Notes: generated by a model not told the origin, from the sequence alone. Positions 17,243-24,701 are shown, numbered from the stretch's first letter. The stretch: DNA of 49,279 nt from Candidatus Poribacteria bacterium WGA-3G (GCA_000406005.1 ASZN01000009.1:40908-90186); one strand, 5' to 3'. Numbers and translations: made by a program.

Positions 17243-17554
17243 TGCCTATAGGGTCTAAAATTAATCTGATATTGTGTATTGTGTGCTGTTAATTATACTA
17301 TAGTTTGGACAGTTTTCGAGCGGAGCGGGGGACCCGCCCCCTACGAGGGACACAGGTTCGTAGGGGTTGGGTTACCCAATCCGTCCGAAAGTGTGCGTTT
17401 TTCTACGAGGTCCGTGAACGTCCGAAACTCATAGAAAAATAGACAGACCTTTGAAAACGCAACGTCCATGCGACAAGAATTGTCCAAACTACTGTTAATT
17501 ATACAAAGATTCGTCTTAAATGTCAATTCAACCGAGTATCAAACTCAGGGCGAT
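17243..17554. other. Intergenic gap holding a MITE-like element
   Basis: No convincing gene is visible between the Rpn-like gene and the ORF at 17555-18064. Most of the gap is the inverted-repeat element described at 17287-17504. The interior has GC-rich hairpins (GGGGGACCCGCCCC and GGTTGGGTTACCCAATCC). Short open frames here have no recognisable features. Confidence 0.6.
17287..17504. mobile_element. MITE-like element with terminal inverted repeats and 12-bp direct repeats
   Basis: AGTTTGGACA (17302-17311) and its exact inverse TGTCCAAACT (17481-17490) bound about 190 bases. Immediately outside them is a perfect 12-base direct repeat TGTTAATTATAC (17287-17298 and 17493-17504), as expected for a target-site duplication or a preferred target. 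There is no transposase inside, so any movement would be in trans. Confidence 0.65.
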
Positions 17555-18064
17555 TTAGTTCTCGGTTTTTTTACTAATATTTTTCACATCTGTTAATATT
17601 TTCATATAAACAGATGCAGCGTGACTTTTCATGCTGCGTCTGCTATACTTCACCATAAGTGTCAATTTTAGAAACAACAACCGTCTCGGACCCAGGTCCG
17701 GTAGGTTCGGTTTCCCAACCGAACCGGACTCTAAAAAGTATTGTTGAGCCTTGCAATTTTTTTTATAACTGTGAAATTGAATTTTAGAGTTCCAGTCATT
17801 ATTCTGCACTGGTGCCGCGGGTTCAAAATGACTGACAGGTGTGCGTGTGTCTGTACCTGAAGAAGTCCATTCCGCACCGAAATTACTAATTGCCGGTGGG
17901 TTACCGACGGTATACAGGAAATGTGACTCGTACGCACCATTTTCAGTAGCCGTCTGCTCCTTGTATTCTGACTCGACACGCAAGGTTGCCAGTGATGACC
18001 CAATTGCTAAAACTTCGAGTATGAAACTATCTTCAGAGTATGCCACAATATCGTATCCTATCAA
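17555..18064 (-). CDS. Hypothetical protein, 3' part probably repeat-derived
   Basis: A 169-codon frame whose ATG overlaps the stop of the lipoprotein metallopeptidase gene (ATGA). The first ~105 residues (MIGYDIVAYSEDSFILEVLA … EWTSSGTDTRTPVSHFEPAA) look like a beta-rich secreted-type domain, but I do not recognise them. The rest reads through a palindromic repeat (17690-17735) and a 13-bp-stem hairpin (17611-17642). It is rich in Lys/Arg/Leu in no recognisable pattern, so the natural protein may once have ended differently. It has no signal peptide of its own. It could also be a decayed extension of the upstream gene. Confidence 0.35.
   Translation of the reverse strand: MIGYDIVAYSEDSFILEVLAIGSSLATLRVESEYKEQTATENGAYESHFLYTVGNPPAISNFGAEWTSSGTDTRTPVSHFEPAAPVQNNDWNSKIQFHSYKKNCKAQQYFLESGSVGKPNLPDLGPRRLLFLKLTLMVKYSRRSMKSHAASVYMKILTDVKNISKKTEN
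17611..17642. repeat. Long hairpin (13-bp stem)
   Basis: CAGATGCAGCGTG and CATGCTGCGTCTG pair over 13 bases with two wobble positions around a short ACTTTT loop. It lies inside the 3' part of the 17555-18064 frame and may be a former terminator or a REP-like sequence. Confidence 0.5.
17690..17735. repeat. Palindromic REP-like repeat (GGTTCGGTT / AACCGAACC)
   Basis: A nine-base perfect stem GGTTCGGTT … AACCGAACC around TCCC is flanked by GGTCCGG and CCGGACT, giving a long imperfect palindrome. Related short palindromes built on GGTTGGGTT/ACCCAA occur at about 17370-17392. Confidence 0.5.
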
Positions 18065-18954
18065 TAGCGTCCGAAAAATTCACCTTCATAAAACCATTCC
18101 CGGAGCAATGCCACTAACAGTGGGTCCCGCTCAGCAAACGCCTCACGCGTTCTAAATAATGGACCCGAAGGTTTGGCAAAGGGTGAATCTGTTACATGGT
18201 AATACCACCACTGCACACCTTCTGCCCAGTATTCGTTATACTCCGTTTCCGCATACAGTCCTGCCCAGGTCCTGTTTTCAAGTGCCGTCTCGTAAGCCGT
18301 TAGCAACCGATCGTCAAAAGTCGGGTCTAAAGTTGCTAGTGCAGGGTCCCATCCAAACCAATCAACCGCCCACTGAGGTTGACCTTTTATAGCATGGTGG
18401 ATCGCATGTGCGAATTCATGCACAAATGTATTCAGTATCCCACTGTTTCTATTTTCTCTTGATCTACCGGGTGGATACGGATGATCATGGTAGAACGAAA
18501 CACAATAAGTTCCCATTCTGTTTCCCATTATTCTGTTTACCCCACAGTGAGGATTGGGACGTGAGAATACATTCTCTGGAATGTCTGTAACATCCTCATA
18601 ACGCCCATTGACAAGTATTTGATAATGCCCGTGTTCCGGTGACAACTTCTCCCGAATCTCAGGGTGCTTCGCTGTCATCTCTAAAACAACATCATGCGCC
18701 ATCATGAAAATTTCATCCGACACACGCGCACTCCCTACAATCGCAACACCACCGGCATCAATATATCGGGTGTAGTATGCCGGATATGCTTCCGAATCGT
18801 CCCATAACTGCGCCTGTATTTCTATTGGCACAGCTGTAACTGCGCCCTGTGCAAGCGGTGGCGCGCCTAAATCGTGTAATGTGATCTCGATGCCTGCTTC
18901 GCCACACCCGAACAGACACAGCATTGCGAAAACAAAAATCATAAAATACTTCAT
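18061..18954 (-). CDS. Lipoprotein zinc metallopeptidase-like (HExxH)
   Basis: A 297-residue exported protein. The signal peptide MKYFMIFVFAMLCLFGC ends in a lipobox Cys (C17), so it is a lipoprotein. A gluzincin motif HEFAHAIHH occupies residues ~179-187 in SGILNTFVHEFAHAIHHAIKG, and a downstream NEYWAEGVQWWYYH (Glu ~241/245) is a plausible third ligand. The arrangement resembles secreted peptidases of the anthrax-lethal-factor/Mlc-titration clan, but I cannot name the family. The middle segment has a conserved-looking FYHDHPYPPG. It is followed by an overlapping unknown frame. Confidence 0.75.
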   Translation of the reverse strand: MKYFMIFVFAMLCLFGCGEAGIEITLHDLGAPPLAQGAVTAVPIEIQAQLWDDSEAYPAYYTRYIDAGGVAIVGSARVSDEIFMMAHDVVLEMTAKHPEIREKLSPEHGHYQILVNGRYEDVTDIPENVFSRPNPHCGVNRIMGNRMGTYCVSFYHDHPYPPGRSRENRNSGILNTFVHEFAHAIHHAIKGQPQWAVDWFGWDPALATLDPTFDDRLLTAYETALENRTWAGLYAETEYNEYWAEGVQWWYYHVTDSPFAKPSGPLFRTREAFAERDPLLVALLREWFYEGEFFGRY

Positions 18955-19100
18955 AAAACCTCACCTAATATTTGGGCTTTACAACAAACGTATCAACAAG
19001 GCGTGGCATGCCGAACAGTGCTGCTGTCACAGATGTACCGACAACCCCTAACACCATTTTTTGATGTCTCTCGGATATCTGTTTGAAACGCTTTAATCTA

Positions 19101-19421
19101 TTATGCTTTCGCCTTTTCTGAAACATTAACGAAAAAGAGGAAGTTGTGGTAGCCTTTTCCATAGAGGTAGAGGATTAAGCCTGCCATGATGAGCGTCTTA
19201 CCGCTCCCAGTTGCCATGTTGAACAACAGGTGTAGAGGTTTTTCCTTACCCGCAAGATCATTGTTAAAGTAGTGGATAAAACTCGCGAATGCGTCTTCTT
19301 GATAAGGACAGAGTTCAAACGCAGGACTCAGATTTTGCGTGATGCTATCCGGCATTTCGGGTTTGGGGACCCCGAAATTAAATGCGATTTCAAGTTGTTC
19401 ATGTAAAAATTGTTCAAGCAT
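19101..19421 (-). pseudogene. Helicase N-terminal fragment with motif I, copy B
   Basis: A 106-codon frame from ATG at 19419-19421: the same 54 residues as copy A (MLEQFLHEQLEIAFNFG …), then NDLAGKEKPLHLLFNMATGSGKTLIMAGLILYL, which contains Walker A (ATGSGKT), then NFLFFVN, where type III restriction subunits and related DEAD helicases continue for many hundred residues. Here the match ends and a stop follows within seven codons. The gene is therefore a 5' stub. A short frame in another phase (18965-19162) follows without recognisable content. It lies 14 bases after the 119-residue unknown gene. Confidence 0.75.
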
Positions 19422-19435
19422 CGGACAGTTTCCAA

Positions 19436-19795
19436 TTATCCGGGATCGGCGAATGATGACATCCCAAGCGTGCGTCGGCTTTCCGCCAAATCTTCATATA
19501 CAATCCGGGCGATTTCGGGGCCAATCTTCTGGAGTTCTTCTTCCAACCCCGCCTCTTGGATAGGAACAGTGGCGACGAATGCGCCTTTGTGTAAATCAAT
19601 GGGGAAACCGTTTTCTTGTTCAACACCGTCGCGAGCGTACCGAACCCGTGCCATGAAGAGCGGTCCATACTCTCCATCATAGTGGAGTTCCACTCGCAAC
19701 AATTCAATAGAATCAGGTCCTGGTACCCGTCCAGCAAGGTCGAGCGTCTTAATCCTAAGGGACATCTTATTAATGTTGTCAACAATATGTTTCAT
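19436..19795 (-). CDS. Hypothetical protein (119 aa)
   Basis: A 119-residue, acidic, soluble-looking protein (start MKHIVDNINKMSLRIKTL; middle LLRVELHYDGEYGPLFMARVRYARDG; end ESRRTLGMSSFADPG). The alternating pattern suggests a small alpha/beta fold. A GAGGAG lies nine bases before the ATG, and it is tightly spaced between a 72-codon frame and the helicase stub, consistent with an operon that included a full helicase before truncation. I do not recognise the family. Confidence 0.6.
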   Translation of the reverse strand: MKHIVDNINKMSLRIKTLDLAGRVPGPDSIELLRVELHYDGEYGPLFMARVRYARDGVEQENGFPIDLHKGAFVATVPIQEAGLEEELQKIGPEIARIVYEDLAESRRTLGMSSFADPG

Positions 19796-19816
19796 GAGAG
19801 TAGCTCCTCTTTATTT

Positions 19817-20035
19817 TTAAGGCGAAGGCTCTAAGTAAACATCAAAACTGTTTTTTACACAGATTGAGGGGATAATTCCGTGTGCAAGAATTTCGGCATC
19901 CCGTAATGCGCGGACAAGTGTCTCTAATTCGATTGTTAGGTTCGGCGCGCGTGGTGTGCCTTCGCTTGAAGGTGGTTGCATCGCGTGTTGTGTCAGAAGT
20001 AGATACGCATTAAGTTTACCTCTTGTTGGGGGCAA
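19817..20035 (-). CDS. Small hypothetical ORF (up to 72 aa)
   Basis: A short frame (…AYLLLTQHAMQPPSSEGTPRA, then TIELETLVRALRDAEILAHG … FDVYLEPSP) directly upstream of the 119-residue gene, 21 bases away. The longest version would start at a TTG at 20033-20035, inside the 38-base repeat at 20010-20047; an internal ATG (QHAMQPP) is the alternative. The helical LETLVRALRDAEILA segment looks protein-like. I do not recognise it. Confidence 0.4.
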   Translation of the reverse strand: MPPTRGKLNAYLLLTQHAMQPPSSEGTPRAPNLTIELETLVRALRDAEILAHGIIPSICVKNSFDVYLEPSP

Positions 20036-20047
20036 AAGTCAAGTGAA
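20010..20047. repeat. 38-bp imperfect direct repeat, copy 1 (other at 20338-20375)
   Basis: Both copies read TTAAGTTTACC, then a GTTGGGGGC or GTTTGGCG variant, then AAAAGTCAAG and GAAA. They flank the HEPN-like pseudogene. Confidence 0.5.
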
Positions 20048-20050
20048 AAA

Positions 20051-20293
20051 TCAACCCAGTATCAAGTTGTTCCAATCAGGGAATTTCCCGTCTTCCAGAA
20101 TCTTTATTATTGAGTTCCGACATAAGTCTTGAGCGTTGCGGATAAACTTCCTAACCTCTTCTTGAGTATACGATTTTTTCTTTTTTCCGCTTCCTTTCTT
20201 AGGTAACTTCCCTGTGTGAACAACAGTGGAACGCCAATCATATATTGCCTTGAATTACTTCATCAGATCTTCCCTATGTTCTTTATTTTTCAT
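20051..20293 (-). pseudogene. HEPN-like domain gene with a nonsense codon
   Basis: Reading minus from ATG at 20291-20293 gives MKNKEHREDLMK, then an in-frame TAA (20255-20257), then FKAIYDWRSTVVHTGKLPKK … YTQEEVRKFIRNAQDLCR … ILEDGKFPDWNNLILG and a stop. The segment WRSTVVHTGK contains R-x4-H followed by TGK, the pattern of HEPN domains, which are often ribonucleases in toxin or defence systems, and the helical C-terminus fits. Upstream, another frame (20297-20330) seems to encode the preceding residues (SEEDKALNKAFYEK), so there is probably a frameshift as well. Family assignment rests on the motif alone. Confidence 0.5.
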
Positions 20294-20597
20294 AAAACGC
20301 CTTATTCAATGCTTTATCTTCCTCACTATAACTTATTTTAAGTTTACCATGCGTTTGGCGAAAAGTCAAGCGAAATGTTTAGTTTTCTTAGGACGATTTA
20401 GCGGTAAATGAAGGTCGTGACTGAAAGTCGCTCCTACAAGAAGGTAAGGAAAGAAGGTAAGAAAAAAATACGAAAAACAACATTGACAACAAAATCAATA
20501 TATGATATAATTGTGCAACCGCAAAAGGCTGAAATTTGTAGAATCAGAATATGAAACTCTTTACTCTCATATTCCTTCTCGGCAGGAGAAAAATTTT
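20294..20597. other. Intergenic region upstream of the MoeB-like gene
   Basis: The left part holds remnants of the HEPN-like pseudogene and the second 38-base repeat. At 20460-20515 an AT-rich stretch includes TTGACA (20482-20487), an 18-base spacer and TATAAT (20506-20511, inside GATATAATTG), a near-consensus promoter for the plus-strand gene at 20598. No other gene is visible. Confidence 0.55.
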
Positions 20598-21785
20598 ATG
20601 AAATCCTATAGGGAAATCGTTGAGGAAGCCAAAACAGAGATACCAGAAGTGACTGTTGCCGATGTGAAAACCGAACAGGAAAAAGATAGCGATTTCGTTC
20701 TACTGGATGTACGTGATGAAGACGAATATCGCGCCGGTTATATCCCGAACGCTGTCCACGTTACACGCGGAATGCTCGAATTTTCCGTTGAAAACTACAT
20801 CCCAGACCGGAACCAAAAGATTGTTGTCTATTGTGCCGCAGGACTCCGCTCGCTCCTCGCTGCGAAATCGCTCCGTGAAATGGGATACACCGATACGGTG
20901 TCCCTTGCAGGCGGGTACCGCGACTGGTCGACTGCAGGCTACCCCACCGAACAAGATAAACCGATGACCCATGAGCAACTTGATCGTTATAGCCGACATT
21001 TTATGTTGACTGAAGTCGGCGAGCAGGGACAAGCAAAACTGCTCAACGCTAAAGTCTTAATGGTCGGTGCCGGTGGCTTAGGTTCACCCGCAGGTGTCTA
21101 CCTCGGCGCTGCAGGTGTCGGGCACCTCGGTATTATCGATTCTGATGTCGTCGAATTAAGCAATCTACAACGTCAGATACTCCACCGCACGGAAGCCGTC
21201 GGTACGCCAAAAGTTCAATCCGCGACCACGACGATTAAGTCGCTAAATCCGGACATCGACATTACACCGTACAATCTCCGTCTGACAGCCGACAACGCTG
21301 AGGAAATCTTCTCGGAATACGATCTGATTGTTGATGGGTGTGATAACTTCGCCACCCGATACCTCGTCAACGATGCTGCTGTGCTAATGAATAAACCCAT
21401 CGTTCACGGTAGTATCTTCCAATTTGAGGGACAGGTTTCGCTCTTTAAACCGCACGAAGGTCCTTGCTACCGATGCATGTATCCGACACCACCGCCACCG
21501 GGTATGGTGCCGAGCTGAAGTGAAGCCGGTGTCCTGGGCGTGCTCCCAGGCGTAATTGGTGTCATGATGGCGACCGAAGCAATTAAATACATTATCGGTA
21601 TCGGCGATCCGCTTATCGGTAGGCTCGTCCTCTACGAAGCGCTCGGCATGACATATCGCGAAATGAAAATTAATAGAGATGAGAATTGCCCACTCTGTGG
21701 AGATAACCCTGTTATTACGAAATTAATTGACGATTACGACGCGGCGGCGGAAAATCCGGACACCTTTGCCCCCGCTGCTGACTGA
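20598..21785 (+). CDS. moeB: Rhodanese-MoeB/ThiF adenylyltransferase fusion, probable selenoprotein (in-frame TGA at 21516-21518)
   Basis: A 395-residue E1-like enzyme if TGA is read through. The N-terminal rhodanese domain (~15-115) has LLDVRDEDEYRAGYIPNA and the sulfur-carrying Cys in VVYCAAGLRS (C79). The MoeB/ThiF domain has GAGGLGSPAGVYLGAAG (nucleotide binding, 157-), DSDVVELSNLQRQILH and DGCDNFATRYL. Two CxxC pairs (CYRC at 290-293, CPLCG at 364-367) bind zinc. After PPPPGMVPS comes TGA, then SEAGVLGVLPGVIG in the same frame. Relatives have Cys there (VPSCAEAGVLG), so residue 307 is probably selenocysteine. A CCTGGG-CGTGCT-CCCAGG hairpin follows at the right distance. The start ATG has AGGAGA nine bases upstream. 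It activates a sulfur-carrier protein for molybdopterin, thiamin or another thio-compound. The alternative is a nonsense mutation. Confidence 0.85.
21526..21559 (+). promoter_or_regulatory. Candidate bacterial SECIS element
   Basis: CCTGGG (21533-21538) and CCCAGG (21545-21550) form a perfect six-base stem around a CGTGCT loop with G in the second loop position. The loop begins 20 bases after the TGA. A lower CCGG/TTGG pairing (21526-21529 and 21556-21559) can extend it across an internal loop. Stem, loop and distance fit the general bacterial SECIS description that I know. Confidence 0.65.
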
Positions 21786-21834
21786 TAATTAACACTTGAT
21801 ACCCAGATTTAGACAACTCCGAGGAGAGATTTAG

Positions 21835-22077
21835 ATGTTACCTTGTCCTGATTGTAACAATCCGTTGACGCTGTTCCCGATTGAACAAGACGATGTGGAC
21901 CTCGTCAGTTGTGACAGTTGCTACGGTGTATGGCTCGTACACCCCGGTGACGACCTTGCGCGTGTAGATAACGTCGTCTTTGACGATCTCGTCGATGCTT
22001 ATGGCACTGAATATCCGATTGATGTTGACCCCAGCACAGTCGAACTCCCTGAAGAAGTTGAAGACGCACTGATGTAG
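21835..22077 (+). CDS. Small zinc-ribbon protein
   Basis: An 80-residue acidic protein: MLPCPDCNNPLTLFPIEQDD, then VSCDSCYGVWLVHPG, giving two CxxC pairs that should bind one zinc, followed by an acidic tail (STVELPEEVEDALM). It resembles the TFIIB-type zinc-finger domain family, in which LxPCPxC and CxxCxGxW are typical. It starts 50 bases after the MoeB-like gene with GAGGAGA six bases before the ATG, so it may be in the same transcript. Confidence 0.7.
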   Translation: MLPCPDCNNPLTLFPIEQDDVDLVSCDSCYGVWLVHPGDDLARVDNVVFDDLVDAYGTEYPIDVDPSTVELPEEVEDALM

Positions 22078-22199
22078 ATAGGGAAATATGATATCGGTGC
22101 TAAGACTTGATGGGGAACTTGAAGACAGAAAAAAAATGCACATCTTTTTTTTTATTGTGCTATAATGGTTTTACTCTACTACTCTAAGGAGGTTTGTTA

Positions 22200-22904
22200 A
22201 TGCGTACTCTCATTTTACTGGTAGTTTTAAGCCTTGTCGTTGCACCCGCATTCGCACAAAAATATATCAGTTGGGAAGCGGAGAACTTTGACGATATCAA
22301 TGGCGACAAATTTGAGATTTTTGAAGTGCCATCTGACCAAATCGGCACCGCCGCTGAAGGTGTAGACGATTACACAGTCAGTGAGGCATCCGGTGACGCG
22401 TTCATCGGCTCTGCCAACGGGATTGGAAACGATGGTAATGCATGGGTAAAATATAATTTCTCCGTCGAATTGGACGATTGGCATTTCTGGGGACGCGTGA
22501 TTGCCCCATCAATTAGCGATAATTCTTGTTACTGGGCATTCGATATTGATGATGCTGAGGCACTCTCTACGAATAACGACACCATAAATATCTGGGATTT
22601 CTTTGAAGTGGAATCGCTCCGCGAAAACTATACGACTGACTGGGTCTGGTTCCGGTTGAATACACGTAACGGTCCTTTTGAAGGAACGGAACTTATCCAG
22701 CACGGCGATGATCCGGTTCCGGTGAATTTGTCCGCTGGTGAGCATACACTCCACCTCATCCATCGCGAAGATGGAACCCTCATCGACCAAATCTTCGCGA
22801 CAACAGATATCGAATTTGATCCCAACGAAACCGATCCGCAGACGGCTGTCGAACCTCAAAACAAACTTACGACAACTTGGGGCGCACTCAAAAGCGGATT
22901 CTAA
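22200..22904 (+). CDS. Secreted CBM6/35-like beta-sandwich protein with C-terminal TTWG motif
   Basis: A 234-residue exported protein. The signal peptide is MRTLILLVVLSLVVAPAFA-Q. The mature part begins YISWEAENFDD and ends with GEHTLHLIHREDGTLIDQIFATTD, a pattern seen in carbohydrate-binding modules of the CBM6/35 type, where EAE and the final D…I…T strand are characteristic. No enzyme domain is present. The last residues NKLTTTWGALKSGF resemble the end of the secreted protein at 31044-31877. The start is ATG at 22200-22202 with AAGGAGG seven bases upstream. A TGC-TATAAT extended -10 lies at 22158-22166. Confidence 0.75.
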   Translation: MRTLILLVVLSLVVAPAFAQKYISWEAENFDDINGDKFEIFEVPSDQIGTAAEGVDDYTVSEASGDAFIGSANGIGNDGNAWVKYNFSVELDDWHFWGRVIAPSISDNSCYWAFDIDDAEALSTNNDTINIWDFFEVESLRENYTTDWVWFRLNTRNGPFEGTELIQHGDDPVPVNLSAGEHTLHLIHREDGTLIDQIFATTDIEFDPNETDPQTAVEPQNKLTTTWGALKSGF

Positions 22905-22919
22905 GTCATACAAACGCTT

Positions 22920-22946
22920 AAAGGCATCCTCTCAAAGGGTGCCTTT
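22920..22946 (+). terminator. Hairpin terminator after the CBM-like gene
   Basis: AAAGGCATCC (22920-22929) pairs with GGGTGCCTTT (22937-22946) over ten bases with one G-T wobble and a seven-base loop, 15 bases after the stop codon. The 3' arm ends in TTTATT. Confidence 0.7.
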
Positions 22947-22970
22947 ATTCGCGCTTGCTACCATCGCGGG

Positions 22971-24701
22971 ATGTATGGAAAATTGAAAACCAACTTTTGT
23001 TTCTCGATCGGTACCAATATTGCAACCCGCCTACTTATCTACCTACTGTTTTTTAATTGCATTGCCATTCTGAACGCAGTTGAAACGACGTTCCACTTCA
23101 CAGAACAGACGCAACAAGCCGGTATCCATTTTAAACACACCAACGGCGCATCTAAAGAGAAGTATTTGCCGGAAACGATGGGCTCCGGTGGACTCTTTTT
23201 TGACTACAATAACGATGGACACCTTGACATCTATCTCGTTAACGGTGGTACCATCAGCAGCGCGCGTCAAGGCACCTATAGAGACCCTAAGCACGTAAAT
23301 GTCCTTTACCGTAACAGAGGCGATGGCACGTTTGTTGATGCTACCGTAGAGGCGCAGTTACAACAAAATTCAGGTTACGGCATGGGCTGCCTCTCCGCAG
23401 ATTACGACAACGATGGCGATGCCGATCTCTATCTCACTAATTTCGGCAGAAACCAACTCTATCGGAACAACGGTGACGGCACTTTTACAGATGCAACGTC
23501 CTATACAGGTGTCGGTGACGGCAGCTGGAGTGTCAGTGCAACTTTCGGCGATTATAATCTGGATGGCTACCTTGATCTCTATGTCGCGAACTACTTGGAC
23601 TACCGCCCCGGAACTGCTCACGCCTGTTTTTTAGAAGGTGTGCATATCTACTGCGGTCCACACGAGTATCCGGGAGCACGCGATACACTCTATCGGAACA
23701 ACGGTGACGGCACTTTCACGGATGTCACCGCCCGCGCAGGACTCCATAACGCCGGTAAAGGATTAGGTACGCTCTTTACAGACTATAACAGTGACGGTTA
23801 CCCGGACATCTTCGTCGCTAACGATGCTGTCCCAGATTTCCTCTACCGCAATAACAGAGACGGAACCTTCACTGACATCGCCGTCACAGCAGGTGTTGCT
23901 TACAATTCAGAGGGACGCGCGACCGCCAGTATGGGGATCGCCGACGGAGATTACAATAGCGATGGACGCGCCGACATCTTCATAACCAATTTTTCTTTGG
24001 AAATTAACAGTCTCTTTCACAATGATGGCGATGGTTTCTATACCATGACAACCTTTGAGACCGGGCTTTCCGATCCGAGTTTTTCACAACTCGGTTTTGG
24101 AACGCAGTTCCTTGACGCAGACAACGACGGAACACTTGAGCTCTTTGTTGCAAATGGGCATGTATGGGATAACGTATCAAAGATTACGCCATCCCTCTCT
24201 TACAAACAACGGTGCCAGATTTTCGGTAGAACTGACACCGGAAAATTTAGAGACCTCTCCGAGACAGCAGGCTCGTTTTTCAAACGTCCTATAGTCGCTC
24301 GCGGCGTAGCCGTCGGTGATTATAACAATGACGGCGCGACGGATGTCCTTGTTACCGCCTGCGCTGAATCCCCCGTCCTCTTACGCAACGATTCCCAAGC
24401 GACTTCGAGAAAAAACGGTTGGGTGAAAATCCAACTCGTCGGGATCGAAAGCAACCGCGACGGCATTGGCGCGAAAGTATGGCTACATACACATCGGACA
24501 ACACAATTCAGAGAAGTCACCTGTGGCGGAAGCTATGCCTCCGACAGCGATCGTCATCTACTTTTCGGTATTGGCACACAAGAGACGCTCCAATCGATTA
24601 AAGTCCAGTGGTTAAGCGGGCATCTCCAAACGATAGATTTTTCTAAAACCGAAAGTCCGATGAACGATGTCATCCATATCACCGAGAATCGTCTGAATTA
24701 A
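22971..24701 (+). CDS. CRTAC1-family FG-GAP propeller protein with UnbV/ASPIC domain
   Basis: A 576-residue exported protein with an N-terminal hydrophobic segment (ATRLLIYLLFFNCIAILNA). It then carries about seven FG-GAP/VCBS calcium-binding repeats of the form DYNNDGHLDIYLVN … LYRNNGDGTFTD, building an integrin-alpha-like beta propeller. The C-terminal ASPIC/UnbV domain is recognised by WVKIQLVGIESNRDGIGAKV and FREVTCGGSYASDSDRHLLFGIG. The family is common in planctomycete-like and Poribacteria-like genomes; function is probably extracellular binding and is not established. It follows the CBM-like gene after a terminator, so it may use its own promoter. The start codon's ribosome site is poor. 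Confidence 0.9.
   Translation: MYGKLKTNFCFSIGTNIATRLLIYLLFFNCIAILNAVETTFHFTEQTQQAGIHFKHTNGASKEKYLPETMGSGGLFFDYNNDGHLDIYLVNGGTISSARQGTYRDPKHVNVLYRNRGDGTFVDATVEAQLQQNSGYGMGCLSADYDNDGDADLYLTNFGRNQLYRNNGDGTFTDATSYTGVGDGSWSVSATFGDYNLDGYLDLYVANYLDYRPGTAHACFLEGVHIYCGPHEYPGARDTLYRNNGDGTFTDVTARAGLHNAGKGLGTLFTDYNSDGYPDIFVANDAVPDFLYRNNRDGTFTDIAVTAGVAYNSEGRATASMGIADGDYNSDGRADIFITNFSLEINSLFHNDGDGFYTMTTFETGLSDPSFSQLGFGTQFLDADNDGTLELFVANGHVWDNVSKITPSLSYKQRCQIFGRTDTGKFRDLSETAGSFFKRPIVARGVAVGDYNNDGATDVLVTACAESPVLLRNDSQATSRKNGWVKIQLVGIESNRDGIGAKVWLHTHRTTQFREVTCGGSYASDSDRHLLFGIGTQETLQSIKVQWLSGHLQTIDFSKTESPMNDVIHITENRLN

Noticed and set aside
18965..19162. 65-codon basic frame after the helicase stub
   Set aside because: It overlaps the stub in another phase, has no clear ribosome site and no recognisable domain; kept only as a remark.
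21519..21785. A separate small ORF starting at GTG 21540
   Set aside because: It continues the MoeB frame in phase after TGA and contains the C-terminal half of the same domain; it has no ribosome site of its own.
23370..23621. Minus-strand frames inside the FG-GAP genes (also near 38940 and 42305)
   Set aside because: They are antisense shadows of D-x-D-x-D-G repeats, repeating Ile/Val-rich patterns with no own signals.
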